Of a stretch of DNA of 17,080 nt, positions 1-7,350 are shown piece after piece; position 1 is the stretch's first letter; each line of letters begins with the position of its first letter. Both the position numbers and the translations under genes were made by a program. The stretch spans positions 1 through 17,080 of the forward strand of contig JAJZVM010000084.1 in the NCBI GenBank assembly GCA_021845645.1, given 5' to 3'. The stretch is from Bacillota bacterium (lineage in GTDB: Bacteria > Bacillota_E > JAJZYS01 > JAJYTV01). The notes below the pieces were generated by a model. It saw nothing but the letters and a program-made list of their open reading frames with translations. It ran no database searches and was not told the origin of the DNA.

Positions 1-1
1 G

Positions 2-718
2 TTCAAGGCGCAGGTGGTCGGAACCGACTACAATCTCGATCTCGCGCTGCTGAAGATCGATGCGCCCAAGCCCCTGCCGTACCTGACGTTTGCCAACTCC
101 TCGAGCATCCAGATCGGCCAGTTCGTTGTGGCCATCGGCATGCCGTACGGCCTCAGCCACACCGTCACGTCGGGCGTCGTGTCGGCTCTCGGCCGGCCGC
201 TCCAGATTGGAAGCCGCTCGTACCGGGACCTCTTGCAGACCGATGCGGCGATCAACCCCGGCAACTCGGGCGGACCGCTTCTGAACCTGCAAGGGCAGGT
301 CGTGGCCGTGAACACGGCCGTGAACACGCAGGGCCAGGGCCTCGGCTTCGCCATCCCGGTCAGCACCGTGACGCAGGCCCTGCCGTACCTTGAGCAGGGC
401 AAGGCCGAGCCGGAGCCGTGGCTCGGCATCGCAGTCGAGGACGTCGCCACGGCGCAGTACCTGCCGCAGGGCTACACGGCGGCGAACGGCGTCCTGGTCG
501 ACCAGGTGGTGTCCGGCGGTCCGGCCGCGAAGGCTGGCCTCCAGGCAGGCGACGTGATCCTGGCCTTCAACGGCCAGCCAACCCCAACCACGGATGACCT
601 GATCGAGGACGAGTACACGACCAAGGTCGGCCAGACGGTCACCCTCAAGGTCTGGCAGCAGGGGACGGTCGAGACAGTGCGGGTCGTCTTGGGCAACATG
701 CCCAATCAGGGCAGCTGA
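2..718 (+). CDS. HtrA/DegP-type serine protease with one PDZ domain (5' end missing)
   Basis: This is the C-terminal part of a trypsin-like periplasmic or extracellular quality-control protease of the HtrA/DegQ family (S1C). The frame is already open at base 2, so the true start, the membrane anchor and the catalytic His lie outside the window. Visible are the Asp region DYNLDLALLKID, with the family's catalytic Asp before LALL, and the Ser region NPGNSGGPLLN. A single PDZ domain follows (about LGIAVEDV to the end), with the typical PAAKAGLQAGDVILAFNG segment. One PDZ domain and a short tail are usual for anchored HtrA proteins of Gram-positive bacteria. The gene ends in TGA and is followed by a GC-rich hairpin. 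The family assignment is secure; the exact paralogue (HtrA, DegP or DegQ) cannot be given without the N-terminus. Confidence 0.95.
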   Translation, partial: FKAQVVGTDYNLDLALLKIDAPKPLPYLTFANSSSIQIGQFVVAIGMPYGLSHTVTSGVVSALGRPLQIGSRSYRDLLQTDAAINPGNSGGPLLNLQGQVVAVNTAVNTQGQGLGFAIPVSTVTQALPYLEQGKAEPEPWLGIAVEDVATAQYLPQGYTAANGVLVDQVVSGGPAAKAGLQAGDVILAFNGQPTPTTDDLIEDEYTTKVGQTVTLKVWQQGTVETVRVVLGNMPNQGS

Positions 719-740
719 TCTCGGATCATGGTACGGGTCG

Positions 741-774
741 GGGGCGGACGCGCGACAAGGCGCGCCCGCCCCTT
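741..774 (+). terminator. Terminator-like hairpin after the HtrA-type gene
   Basis: GGGGCGG-A-CGCGC (741-753) pairs with GCGCG-C-CCGCCCC (760-772), leaving one A/C mismatch and a 6-base loop GACAAG. Only two T residues follow, so termination would be weak or Rho-assisted. It lies 22 bases past the stop codon of the protease gene, which is the expected place. Confidence 0.55.
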
Positions 775-938
775 CGCGATGGGCTGCACCGAAACTTCGC
801 GCAATGCCAGTTGTCGGGCCGGTCGCGGCCCGGGATCAGACCGTGTGGTATGACCTGGGCGCAGGTGCGGTACGGGGCACGGCGAAAGGGTTCATCGTTC
901 CGCCTTTGAACCTTTCTGGCGACAAGGAGCCATGACGC

Positions 939-2927
939 TTGCGAGCTGGACGTCTTTCGATCGTGACCATATGCTTCGCCGCCTTGCTCGCGCTTAGCGG
1001 CTGCGGCATCGAGCAGGCGTCTGCGACGGCATCCGAGCCGATGGCGACCATCAAGGCGCCTCTCGAGCAGACCGTGTACACGGCCGTGGACTTCGTCGGC
1101 CGCGAGGGTCTCCTGGCAGGATACAAGGAGACCCTCACGGGTCCGAGCGCACCGAGTCAGCCGGTTGCAGGCAGCGGTGCAATCTGGCGGACCGCCGACG
1201 GCGGAAGGACTTGGCGCCGGACCCAGCTGGGCGACTGGCAGGTTCTCCAGATCGACATGGTCACGGCGCGGGCGGGATACCTGACCGCTACGAACCCGAA
1301 CTCCGGTTTCGCCGTCCTGCGCACAGGCGACGGCGGCCGGAGCTGGCGGCGCGTGCTGCGGCTCGCCTTCGCGCCGAGCATCGTGGGGACATGGAGTCCC
1401 GCAAAGGTCCTTCTGCTCTCTCAGGGAGAGCTGTGGTCCACAGCGGACGGCGGCCGCTCGTGGCACCGCGTCCGGCCCCAGATCCCCGGCATTGCGGCGG
1501 CGAGTTTCACGTCGCCGCTTACGGGCTATGCTGTGGCGGGTACGCGCATCCTCGCGACCGACGACGGGGGTGTGCACTGGCACACGCGCTATGTCCTGCC
1601 TCAGTCGCTCACTGTGCAGATCGGCCCGCCCACCGGGGCAACGATCGACGTGCCGCGCGGCGGTCGCGGCTGGGCGTCGTTCACGCTCTCCACCTGTTGG
1701 CCGGGAGGATGTCCCAATGTCGTCCTGCACCAGAGTCCCAGCGGACGCTGGCAGATCGTGAGCGGCGAAGATGCAGGTCCGCTCGGCGGCATCGCGGCGT
1801 CCGAGGACGGGTTCCCCGGCGGCGCCCAGGGACTCTGGAGCACGGGGCCGGAGTCGGCCGTCTGGAATGGCTCAGGCGGACTCTGGCAGACGGCGGACGG
1901 CGGTGCGACATGGCAGGAGATCGGTGCGCCCGAGGCGCACCAGCCAAGCCCTCCGTTCGTCGCCGTCAGCGGCGTCAGATCAGGTGACCTCTGGGCTGTG
2001 GGTCAGGGTGCCTGGGGTGGCTACCTGCTGCACGACACCGAGACTGGATGGCAGCAGGTGCTGCCGCAGCCCTTCCCGGTGTCTGCCGTCGATTTCGTCA
2101 GCCGAGAGGTGGGCTACGGCATCGGCCTGAGCTGGGCTCCGCACGCCATCGTCGGCACACGCGACGGTGGCCGGACCTGGACCATGCTGAGCCAGATCCA
2201 GGGCAGCCTGCCCATCGCCATCGACTTCACGAGTCCGGAACACGGCTACCTCGCCACCGCAGGCTCGGGCGGCACCCTGCTCGAGACCGGGGATGGGGGG
2301 CGTTCCTGGCAGGTGGCGGCGTACTTCCAGGCCCCTCCTGCCTTCCTTGCGTTCCGCGATCCCCTGGATGGTGCGGCGCTCCTCGAGACCGGCCCCGGTT
2401 GGCCGCTGCAGTTCGTCCTGCAGGAAACGGCGGACGGCGGGAAGACATGGTACGGAGCCGGTGTTCCGGAAGCACTCAGCGATACACTCGCCAGCGCGAC
2501 ACCGGTTGTCGTCACGTCTGCCGCGGCTATCTTCCCCAGCGCCGCGAATGGCTTCTTTCTCGCTCTGGTCGGCCACGAACCGCAGTTCTGGCAGTTGATC
2601 GGCGGCAGATGGCAGGCGCTCACCGTGCCCACCGGCGAGGCGGCGCGCGGGAGCGGCCCCGAGCAGTATCTCGGCGCCGCCATGGCGGCGCCTGCAGCGG
2701 ACGACGTCTGGCTGACCCTTGAACCCACGTGGTCGCAGGCGGCGGTGCGCGTCATGCGCCTGCATGCGTCCTCATGGCAGATCTACGATCTGCCTCTCCC
2801 TCTACGCCTCAACCTGCCTACGGGCAGTGAAGCCGTCTCGAGTTTCGGCCCGGGCCGTGCGGTGCTGCTGACGAACATCGGACCTCTGCTGACGACAGAT
2901 GACGGCCGGACCTGGCAGAGCCTCTAG
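939..2927 (+). CDS. Ycf48-like / Asp-box repeat lipoprotein
   Basis: This is a 662-residue predicted lipoprotein made of beta-propeller repeats of the sialidase Asp-box (BNR) or Ycf48 type. The N-terminus is a lipoprotein signal: two Arg, a hydrophobic stretch, then the lipobox LSGC with Cys22. At least nine copies of an (S/T)xDGGx(T/S)W motif are visible, near residues 85, 129, 168, 207, 320, 403, 450, 499 and 655; examples are TADGGRTW, TGDGGRSW and TDDGGVHW. TTG is chosen as start because AAGGAG (924-929) lies 9 bases upstream; an ATG at 932 is in another frame and only 2 bases from that site. Ycf48 helps assemble photosystem II, but nothing photosynthetic is here. Such proteins in other bacteria are mostly unassigned and could be extracytoplasmic scaffolds or glycan-binding proteins. 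The substrate is unknown. Confidence 0.85.
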   Translation: MRAGRLSIVTICFAALLALSGCGIEQASATASEPMATIKAPLEQTVYTAVDFVGREGLLAGYKETLTGPSAPSQPVAGSGAIWRTADGGRTWRRTQLGDWQVLQIDMVTARAGYLTATNPNSGFAVLRTGDGGRSWRRVLRLAFAPSIVGTWSPAKVLLLSQGELWSTADGGRSWHRVRPQIPGIAAASFTSPLTGYAVAGTRILATDDGGVHWHTRYVLPQSLTVQIGPPTGATIDVPRGGRGWASFTLSTCWPGGCPNVVLHQSPSGRWQIVSGEDAGPLGGIAASEDGFPGGAQGLWSTGPESAVWNGSGGLWQTADGGATWQEIGAPEAHQPSPPFVAVSGVRSGDLWAVGQGAWGGYLLHDTETGWQQVLPQPFPVSAVDFVSREVGYGIGLSWAPHAIVGTRDGGRTWTMLSQIQGSLPIAIDFTSPEHGYLATAGSGGTLLETGDGGRSWQVAAYFQAPPAFLAFRDPLDGAALLETGPGWPLQFVLQETADGGKTWYGAGVPEALSDTLASATPVVVTSAAAIFPSAANGFFLALVGHEPQFWQLIGGRWQALTVPTGEAARGSGPEQYLGAAMAAPAADDVWLTLEPTWSQAAVRVMRLHASSWQIYDLPLPLRLNLPTGSEAVSSFGPGRAVLLTNIGPLLTTDDGRTWQSL

Positions 2928-3010
2928 GGCCTGAGTCCGTGTCGCTGCAGGCATCCTGAACAGGACTTCCGCGGTTCCGGTCAAGGGACGTCCCGATCCG
3001 CAGAAGGCAT

Positions 3011-3048
3011 AAAAAGGCAGGAGCCGCCCTTGAAGGATGGCTCCTGCC
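3011..3048 (-). terminator. Rho-independent terminator of the sedolisin gene
   Basis: Read on the - strand, GGCAGGAGCC and GGCTCCTGCC form a perfect 10-bp stem (3039-3048 and 3016-3025) around a 13-base loop, followed at once by TTTTT (3015-3011). It begins 12 bases after the sedolisin stop codon. It also lies downstream of the convergent lipoprotein gene, but the T run suits only the - strand. Confidence 0.92.
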
Positions 3049-3060
3049 GTGTTCTGGACG

Positions 3061-4932
3061 CTAGTTGCCCAGCGCGTTCGCGAGGGATGTGATGTCGGGT
3101 ACGCCGAGACCGGTGGCGGCGTCCCAACCGGACCCTGCGCTGTAGTACCAGTTGTCGCCGGCCGTGATGTCGCGCATGCCCTGACCGTGGAGGCCATAGA
3201 GCTGCGGCGGCAGGAAGCCGAGATCCGCGCCGGTCGATTGGTTGAGCAGCGCGGCGATGCCGGCCCAGTTCGGCGACGCGAACGAGGTGCCGCCCCAGCC
3301 GTCCGTCCAGGGTGCTTGGGCGTTCGTCTGCACCGACGAGCTGTCGTAGATCGAGTAGCCGGTAAAGGGGTCGGCGTTCAAGGCGACATCGGGCACGCCC
3401 TTGCCGGTCTGGTTCAGGAGCTGCCCGCCGTAGCCTGTCTGCCACGAAGGCTCAGGCGTGAGGATGCTGAAGCCGCCGCCGGAGCCGCCCGGGTAGAGGG
3501 ATTTCTTCGCCGCCTGCTCCGACTTGAACCCGAGGTCGCTGTAGCAGGACAGGAGATAGTCCCAACCCCAGGCCTGCTCGGTCGACGGCATGCAGGCGAC
3601 CTGCTGCTGCGTGGGGATGCCGGAGATGCCCTGCGTCTGGGTGGCACCGAGTGTGGTGCCACCGACGGCGGTGACGTAGGTGAGGGCTCCTGGCACATCC
3701 ACCGCGAGGCCGTTCTGACCGTAGTAGCCGTAGGCGTCATAGGCGCCGGAGTCCCCGGAGGCCGCGAACATCGAGATACCCTCGGCCGCGCCCTGCTCGA
3801 ACTGCTGGTCCATCAGGTAGGCGTAGCCGGGGGTGGTGAACTGCTCAGCCTCGCCCCACGAGGTCGAGCTGACGTTTGGGACGGTGCCGTCGAAGCCGCT
3901 CACGACGGCGTTGAAGAGGTCGATGAAACCGTTGTTGGTGTTCGGTGCGACGTACACTTCGACGTTGGCGCCGGGCGCCATCGACCCGGACTGCTCGACG
4001 TCGAGCGAGGTCTCGGAGCCGCCCTGGCCGGAACCGGAGGCGCCGCCTGCGCCGATCGTCTGGTCGACGCCGATCTCGTTGAGTGTGCCGGTGCGGTTGA
4101 CGCCGTAGTAGCTCCAGAAAGCGGGCGGATCGGACGTCAGGAACGGCGCGAGCGTCGCGATGGCGATGGTCTGGCCGCGGCCGGTGAGGTTGCCTGCGTT
4201 GTAGATCTGGCGAGTGTCCTGCGGTGAGAGTCCGGTCGGGCCGCTGCAGTCGCCGTAGCCCGCATACTGGCACTCCACCTGCGCGCCGGCGTTCGAGTAA
4301 CTGGCCGCGTTGAGCGACATGGCGTGGATGCCGTTGAAGGTGAGGAGGCCGGAAACGCCAGAGACCATGGTGGCGAGGTCGTAGCCGTCATAGCTGGTCG
4401 GCAGCTGCGGGTCGCCCGTGTTCGCGAGGAAGGAGCGCCCCTTGTACTGGAACTGGTTCACAGGTACGGACAGCGCCTGCTCCACGTCGCCGACCGTACC
4501 GTCGACGTAGAGATAGTCGTTCGCGGTGTAGCCCTGCGCGTTGGTCTGGCTGGCTTGGAGCCCGTAGCTCTCGAGATATTGCTCGAGCGCCGCGATCGCA
4601 GGCGCGGGCTGGACGTAGTCGGCGTTGAACTCTTGCGGGGTGAGGTACTTGTGATAGTAGGGATTCCCCGGTGTGACAGTATCGATGATGAACCGCGGCA
4701 GGTTCGGCATGCCGTTCGGCGTGATGAAGTTGAGCCCGAGCAGGATCTCGACCTGCGCAGCCTGCGACGCGGCGCCATGGTTCGTCGACTGCCCCAAGAG
4801 GGCGGAAGCCGTGTTGCCCGTGAGTGGGCCGTTGCCCGACGGCTTGGCCGCCATGGCGCCCACGCTGCCCGCGATCAGGGCCGACGCGGCCAGGGTTGCC
4901 AGCAGAGCGGTGGATAGCAAGGTTCTCCTCAC
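3061..4932 (-). CDS. Sedolisin / kumamolisin-like serine-carboxyl peptidase (S53), secreted
   Basis: This is a secreted endopeptidase of family S53, whose members usually work at acidic pH with a Ser-Glu-Asp triad. Numbered from the GTG start (623 aa): a Sec signal peptide (MRRTLLSTALL..., cleavage near AMAA-K), an activation prodomain (about 45-205, with the PYYHKYLTPQEF block) and the catalytic domain. The triad is Glu307/Asp311 in SETSLD and Ser550 in GGTSFASP; Asp394 in ASGDSG is the oxyanion residue. The C-terminal calcium site is represented by DITAGDN...GWDAATGLG. GTG at 4932 is preferred because GAGGAGG lies 8 bases upstream and the signal peptide then begins with MRR. The in-frame ATG at 4956 has no good ribosome site and would add eight charged residues. 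Four Cys in the mature part could form disulfides. A strong terminator follows. Confidence 0.93.
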   Translation of the reverse strand: MRRTLLSTALLATLAASALIAGSVGAMAAKPSGNGPLTGNTASALLGQSTNHGAASQAAQVEILLGLNFITPNGMPNLPRFIIDTVTPGNPYYHKYLTPQEFNADYVQPAPAIAALEQYLESYGLQASQTNAQGYTANDYLYVDGTVGDVEQALSVPVNQFQYKGRSFLANTGDPQLPTSYDGYDLATMVSGVSGLLTFNGIHAMSLNAASYSNAGAQVECQYAGYGDCSGPTGLSPQDTRQIYNAGNLTGRGQTIAIATLAPFLTSDPPAFWSYYGVNRTGTLNEIGVDQTIGAGGASGSGQGGSETSLDVEQSGSMAPGANVEVYVAPNTNNGFIDLFNAVVSGFDGTVPNVSSTSWGEAEQFTTPGYAYLMDQQFEQGAAEGISMFAASGDSGAYDAYGYYGQNGLAVDVPGALTYVTAVGGTTLGATQTQGISGIPTQQQVACMPSTEQAWGWDYLLSCYSDLGFKSEQAAKKSLYPGGSGGGFSILTPEPSWQTGYGGQLLNQTGKGVPDVALNADPFTGYSIYDSSSVQTNAQAPWTDGWGGTSFASPNWAGIAALLNQSTGADLGFLPPQLYGLHGQGMRDITAGDNWYYSAGSGWDAATGLGVPDITSLANALGN

Positions 4933-5034
4933 TCGAGCACCCTCCTCGTGCGACATGTATTGGGAAACGGTAGGAATTTCCGTCCGCGTTCTGCGAATCC
5001 TTCATTTTCCCACAGTGTCGGGAGCTCTTGAGCC

Positions 5035-5083
5035 AGCATAGAGGGCTCGCCAGCGTGAGGTTGGCGAGCCCTCTGATCATGCT
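5035..5083 (-). terminator. Hairpin at the 3' end of the disrupted LivF-like gene
   Basis: AGAGGGCTCGCCA (5040-5052) and TGGCGAGCCCTCT (5062-5074) form a perfect 13-bp stem with a 9-base loop. AGCAT and ATGCT extend it beyond a 4-base bulge. It begins 16 bases past the stop codon of the LivF-like remnant on the - strand, which suggests it was that gene's terminator. No T run follows in either direction. It now sits about 100 bases upstream of the sedolisin start, so it could also act as a leader structure for that gene. Confidence 0.6.
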
Positions 5084-5190
5084 GTGGACTTCTCGCTGCT
5101 CAGTGGCCGCTGACGCCGAAACAGGCTTGACGTACGGCGTCGTCCGTCTCGAATTCTGCAACGCTGCCGGCGAAGGAGATGCGTCCCCGT

Positions 5191-5196
5191 CCAAGA
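5191..5196. repeat. Target-site duplication, left copy (CCAAGA)
   Basis: CCAAGA directly precedes the left IS end and is repeated at 7053-7058 directly after the right end. The match actually runs on for two more bases (CA), but only a 6-bp duplication lets both IS ends start with CA and align without gaps. Confidence 0.82.
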
Positions 5197-5213
5197 CAGA
5201 CACTTCGCATGTC
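5197..5213. repeat. Left terminal inverted repeat of the IS
   Basis: The sequence CAGACACTTCGCATGTC matches the right end (7036-7052, reverse complement) at 14 of 17 positions, with the last eight bases (CGCATGTC) identical. It lies 39 bases beyond the transposase stop codon. Confidence 0.82.
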
Positions 5214-5252
5214 GGGAATGCCACAGCGCGGAATTAGTTGCCACGTTCTGGG

Positions 5253-6923
5253 TTAGGTCACGCGGGGCTGCGTAAGGATTTGCGGGTCAATGCGTAGGAG
5301 TTCGAAGACGCGGCGGATCTCTGGCTTGAGGCGAGAGAACGTGCGATGGCGTAGCCCGTTGTCATCGACGGAGAAGCGGACCTCGACGCGTTGGAGCATG
5401 TCGAGGAGCTGATCGGAGGTCGGGGTGGAACGCCAGATGCCGCCCGGCAGGAGCATCTTTTGCTGCTGGGCCGTCACGAGCGAGGCACGCGCGCGATGCT
5501 GGATCATGCGGTAGATGATCAGGGCAAAGAGGAGCACGTAGGCGAAGGCCTCCACGCGACGCGGCAGCTTGAGAAAGACCGGCGAGAGGTGCCAAGGCAC
5601 CTTGATGAAGCGCCAATTCTGCTCGGCAAGGAACTGGCTGTGGTAGTCGCGCAGCACTTCCTCTGCGGTCTTTTGCTGCAGCTGGACGTTCGTGACCAGC
5701 ACGAAGGTGGAGAGACGTTCCTTCTCATGCTGGATCACGTCGGTCTGTTTGTTGCCGAGGCGCAGGTCGATCATGTAACGGGTGACGCGTGGCGGCTCCT
5801 CCCCCTTGCGCGGCCGGCCCCGGCGGGAGCGCTTCAGTTCAACCTCTTGCGCGCGGATCTCCGTCTCGATGCCCCAATACCGGGGCACCTTGGCCGCGAA
5901 GAGGGAGAGTGCAGCCGCCGCATCTTCCTGGCAGGAGAACGGTTTCTTGGCCCAGGTTGAAGCCTGGTTCTCGATGGCCTGCCGTTCCTTGTCGATGGCA
6001 CGCTGCAGCGTTTGCGCCTTGCGCCTCTCAAGGCTTGAGCTCTGGACGACGATCAACCTGTACGTGCGGTCGTCGATCACGCCCACATGCTCCTGCAGTT
6101 GGTACGACGCCGCCTGTTTGCCGGGGCTGATCCGGCCCACCTCGAGCCACTGCCCCTGTGCGAAGGCCGCTGCCTTCACCTCGTCCGCCAGGGAGTACAT
6201 GCTCGGCAGGCGGGAGATGAACTGCCAGTGCAACTCCGAGATGCGGTCAAGGTTCGGCCCCGTCACCATCTGGGAGTCCCCAATGTAGACGAGCCGAGCA
6301 ATGTCGTCCACGTCCAGCTGCTTGGAGAGCGTCTCCAAGGCGTCGAAGTTCCAGGCCTTGTCGGAGGAGTTACCGGCGAGCACTTGGCCGAGCAGCGGCA
6401 TGCCCTGCCCCACGCTCACCGCACCAAGTTGGAACTGCTTGGAGTGCAGGCGGTTATTTTCCTTCGCGTGGCCGTAGGTAATCTCGATTGCCCCGTCTCC
6501 CGGCTGCTCATACTCGCCCCAGACCGAGATCGTCGCCGTATCCGCCCTGGCGGCTCCGCTCAGCGGAATCTCCTCCACCGCGAGGGCCCGCATCGCCACA
6601 GTCGCCATCACGCCCTGGGCTCCAGCTGCGTGCAGCTTGTCCAGGGCCCGCCCCAGGGCGTCGTCGTTGAAGTCTTCGCTCTTGACACCAGGGCCGAAGA
6701 GCACCTCGAGATCCTCGTCTTCGTAGAACTCCTCCACCCGCCATAGCGCGTGGCGATTCCCGACGATGCACATGATCAGGGCCATAATCCGTTCGCCAGG
6801 CCCCATCTTCGCCTGCGTGTGCCACTCGGCAGCTTCGTTGATCACGTCGACGAGACCGATTTGGCGGCATAACGCAGCCACGACGCCCAGAACCCCGGAC
6901 CGAAAGCCTATGTCCTCTCCCAT
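5253..6923 (-). CDS. IS1634-family transposase (DDE, IS4-like fold)
   Basis: This 556-residue intact transposase cuts and joins the IS ends. The N-terminal 110 residues resemble the DUF4277 domain that starts IS1634 transposases (GLVDVINE..., then NDDALGRALDKL). The DDE catalytic core reads Asp128 in RADTATISVWG, Asp216 in LVYIGDSQM, and Glu434 in FLAEQNWRFIK. The following PVFLKLPRRVEAFAYVLLFAL helix is the usual IS1634 C-terminal block. A basic segment RSRRGRPRKGEE lies near residues 366-376. The length is usual for the family and there is no frameshift, so the element may still be active. ATG at 6923 has only a weak upstream purine site (GAAGAG). It is the only gene in the element. Confidence 0.93.
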   Translation of the reverse strand: MGEDIGFRSGVLGVVAALCRQIGLVDVINEAAEWHTQAKMGPGERIMALIMCIVGNRHALWRVEEFYEDEDLEVLFGPGVKSEDFNDDALGRALDKLHAAGAQGVMATVAMRALAVEEIPLSGAARADTATISVWGEYEQPGDGAIEITYGHAKENNRLHSKQFQLGAVSVGQGMPLLGQVLAGNSSDKAWNFDALETLSKQLDVDDIARLVYIGDSQMVTGPNLDRISELHWQFISRLPSMYSLADEVKAAAFAQGQWLEVGRISPGKQAASYQLQEHVGVIDDRTYRLIVVQSSSLERRKAQTLQRAIDKERQAIENQASTWAKKPFSCQEDAAAALSLFAAKVPRYWGIETEIRAQEVELKRSRRGRPRKGEEPPRVTRYMIDLRLGNKQTDVIQHEKERLSTFVLVTNVQLQQKTAEEVLRDYHSQFLAEQNWRFIKVPWHLSPVFLKLPRRVEAFAYVLLFALIIYRMIQHRARASLVTAQQQKMLLPGGIWRSTPTSDQLLDMLQRVEVRFSVDDNGLRHRTFSRLKPEIRRVFELLRIDPQILTQPRVT

Positions 6924-7035
6924 GTGCCGACTCTTCGACGGGGCCCATGGTAAATCCTTGCTCAGGACCTGCTTAATCTGTCAAGCCATACCATGTACTA
7001 GGCGCTCTGCCGAAATCCTGTTACCGGACGCTCGA

Positions 7036-7052
7036 GACATGCGGAATGTGTG
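7036..7052. repeat. Right terminal inverted repeat of the IS
   Basis: Read from the outer end on the - strand it is CACACATTCCGCATGTC, the partner of the repeat at 5197-5213. It lies upstream of the transposase start, where the transposase promoter should also be. Confidence 0.82.
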
Positions 7053-7058
7053 CCAAGA
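7053..7058. repeat. Target-site duplication, right copy (CCAAGA)
   Basis: This is identical to 5191-5196 and directly follows the right IS end. On the - strand it reads TCTTGG and belongs to the LivF-like segment that encodes GRGDVL. Confidence 0.82.
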
Positions 7059-7350
7059 CATCTCCCCGGCCCGCAATTTCGAGGAACCTGACGTTCTGCT
7101 CCGCGATGAGCAACGTCGGCTCATTCTCCCGCAGTTTCCTGAGCACGGCCGGCCGACGCTGAGTCCATCAGGAGAAGACGTGGCGGGCCCACGATCGCCT
7201 TGGCGATGCCCCGCATCTTGCGCTGGCCGCCTGAGAGGCTCGCAGTGCTCGCTCCATGGAGTCGTGCGAGGCCTCGGAAGATGTCGTACCTCCGCGATGC
7301 GCGTGCGCAGTGTGTGGCGCCAAGCCGAAGAACAGCGCCTCGCCCTGGGA

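Larger units (their letters stand above)
5197..7052 (-). mobile_element. Complete IS1634-family insertion sequence
   Basis: This is a 1856-bp element with one transposase gene on the - strand. The ends are CAGACACTTCGCATGTC (5197-5213) and, on the other strand, CACACATTCCGCATGTC (7052-7036), matching at 14 of 17 positions. It is flanked by the direct repeat CCAAGA. Length, end structure and a 5-6 bp duplication agree with what is known of the IS1634 family. It interrupts the LivF-like gene: joining the outer flanks through one CCAAGA restores the order of that protein's C-terminal motifs. The 129 bases between the right end and the transposase start hold a perfect -35-like TTGACA (6984-6979, - strand) but no well-spaced -10. 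They also hold a 7-bp inverted repeat CATGGTA/TACCATG (6946-6952, 6989-6995). Confidence 0.87.
5100..7350 (-). pseudogene. livF: LivF-type branched-chain amino acid ABC ATPase, decayed and split by an IS
   Basis: These are pieces of an ABC ATPase of the LivF class, read on the - strand and in more than one frame. Upstream of the IS are SQGEALFFGLAPH (about 7350-7312), RYDIF then LSGGQRKMRGIAKAIVG (the ABC signature, about 7293-7187), and RLLLMDSASAG (Walker B, with DEPSAG changed to DSASAG). After a frameshift and a loss of roughly a dozen codons comes LRENEPTLLIAEQNVRF; the AEQN in place of a switch His is typical of LivF. Beyond the IS, in yet another frame, is the C-terminus GRISFAGSVAEFE...DDAVRQACFGV, ending at TGA (5102-5100). 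LivF is normally about 235-245 residues; here the Walker A region is not recognisable. Weak similarity (NLSALLPAGGALG) may extend it to about 7500. The original gene supplied energy to an amino acid importer; this copy cannot be functional. Confidence 0.85.

Noticed and set aside
885..915. Inverted repeat AAAGGGTTC / GAACCTTT in the leader of the lipoprotein gene
   Set aside because: It has eight pairs with one bulged G and a 14-base loop. It is too weak to claim as a regulatory site without comparison to relatives.
932..938. ATG at 932 as a start for the lipoprotein gene
   Set aside because: It is in a different frame from the repeat protein and only 2 bases from AAGGAG. The TTG at 939 gives a correct lipoprotein signal.
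2985..2994. 10-bp palindrome GGGACGTCCC between the convergent genes
   Set aside because: It has no loop for a hairpin, no T run, and is only 10 bp in GC-rich DNA. Chance is an adequate explanation.
3037..4227. 396-codon + strand frame opposite the sedolisin gene
   Set aside because: The - strand frame has the full sedolisin motif set, signal peptide, ribosome site and terminator. The + strand frame has no recognisable domain.
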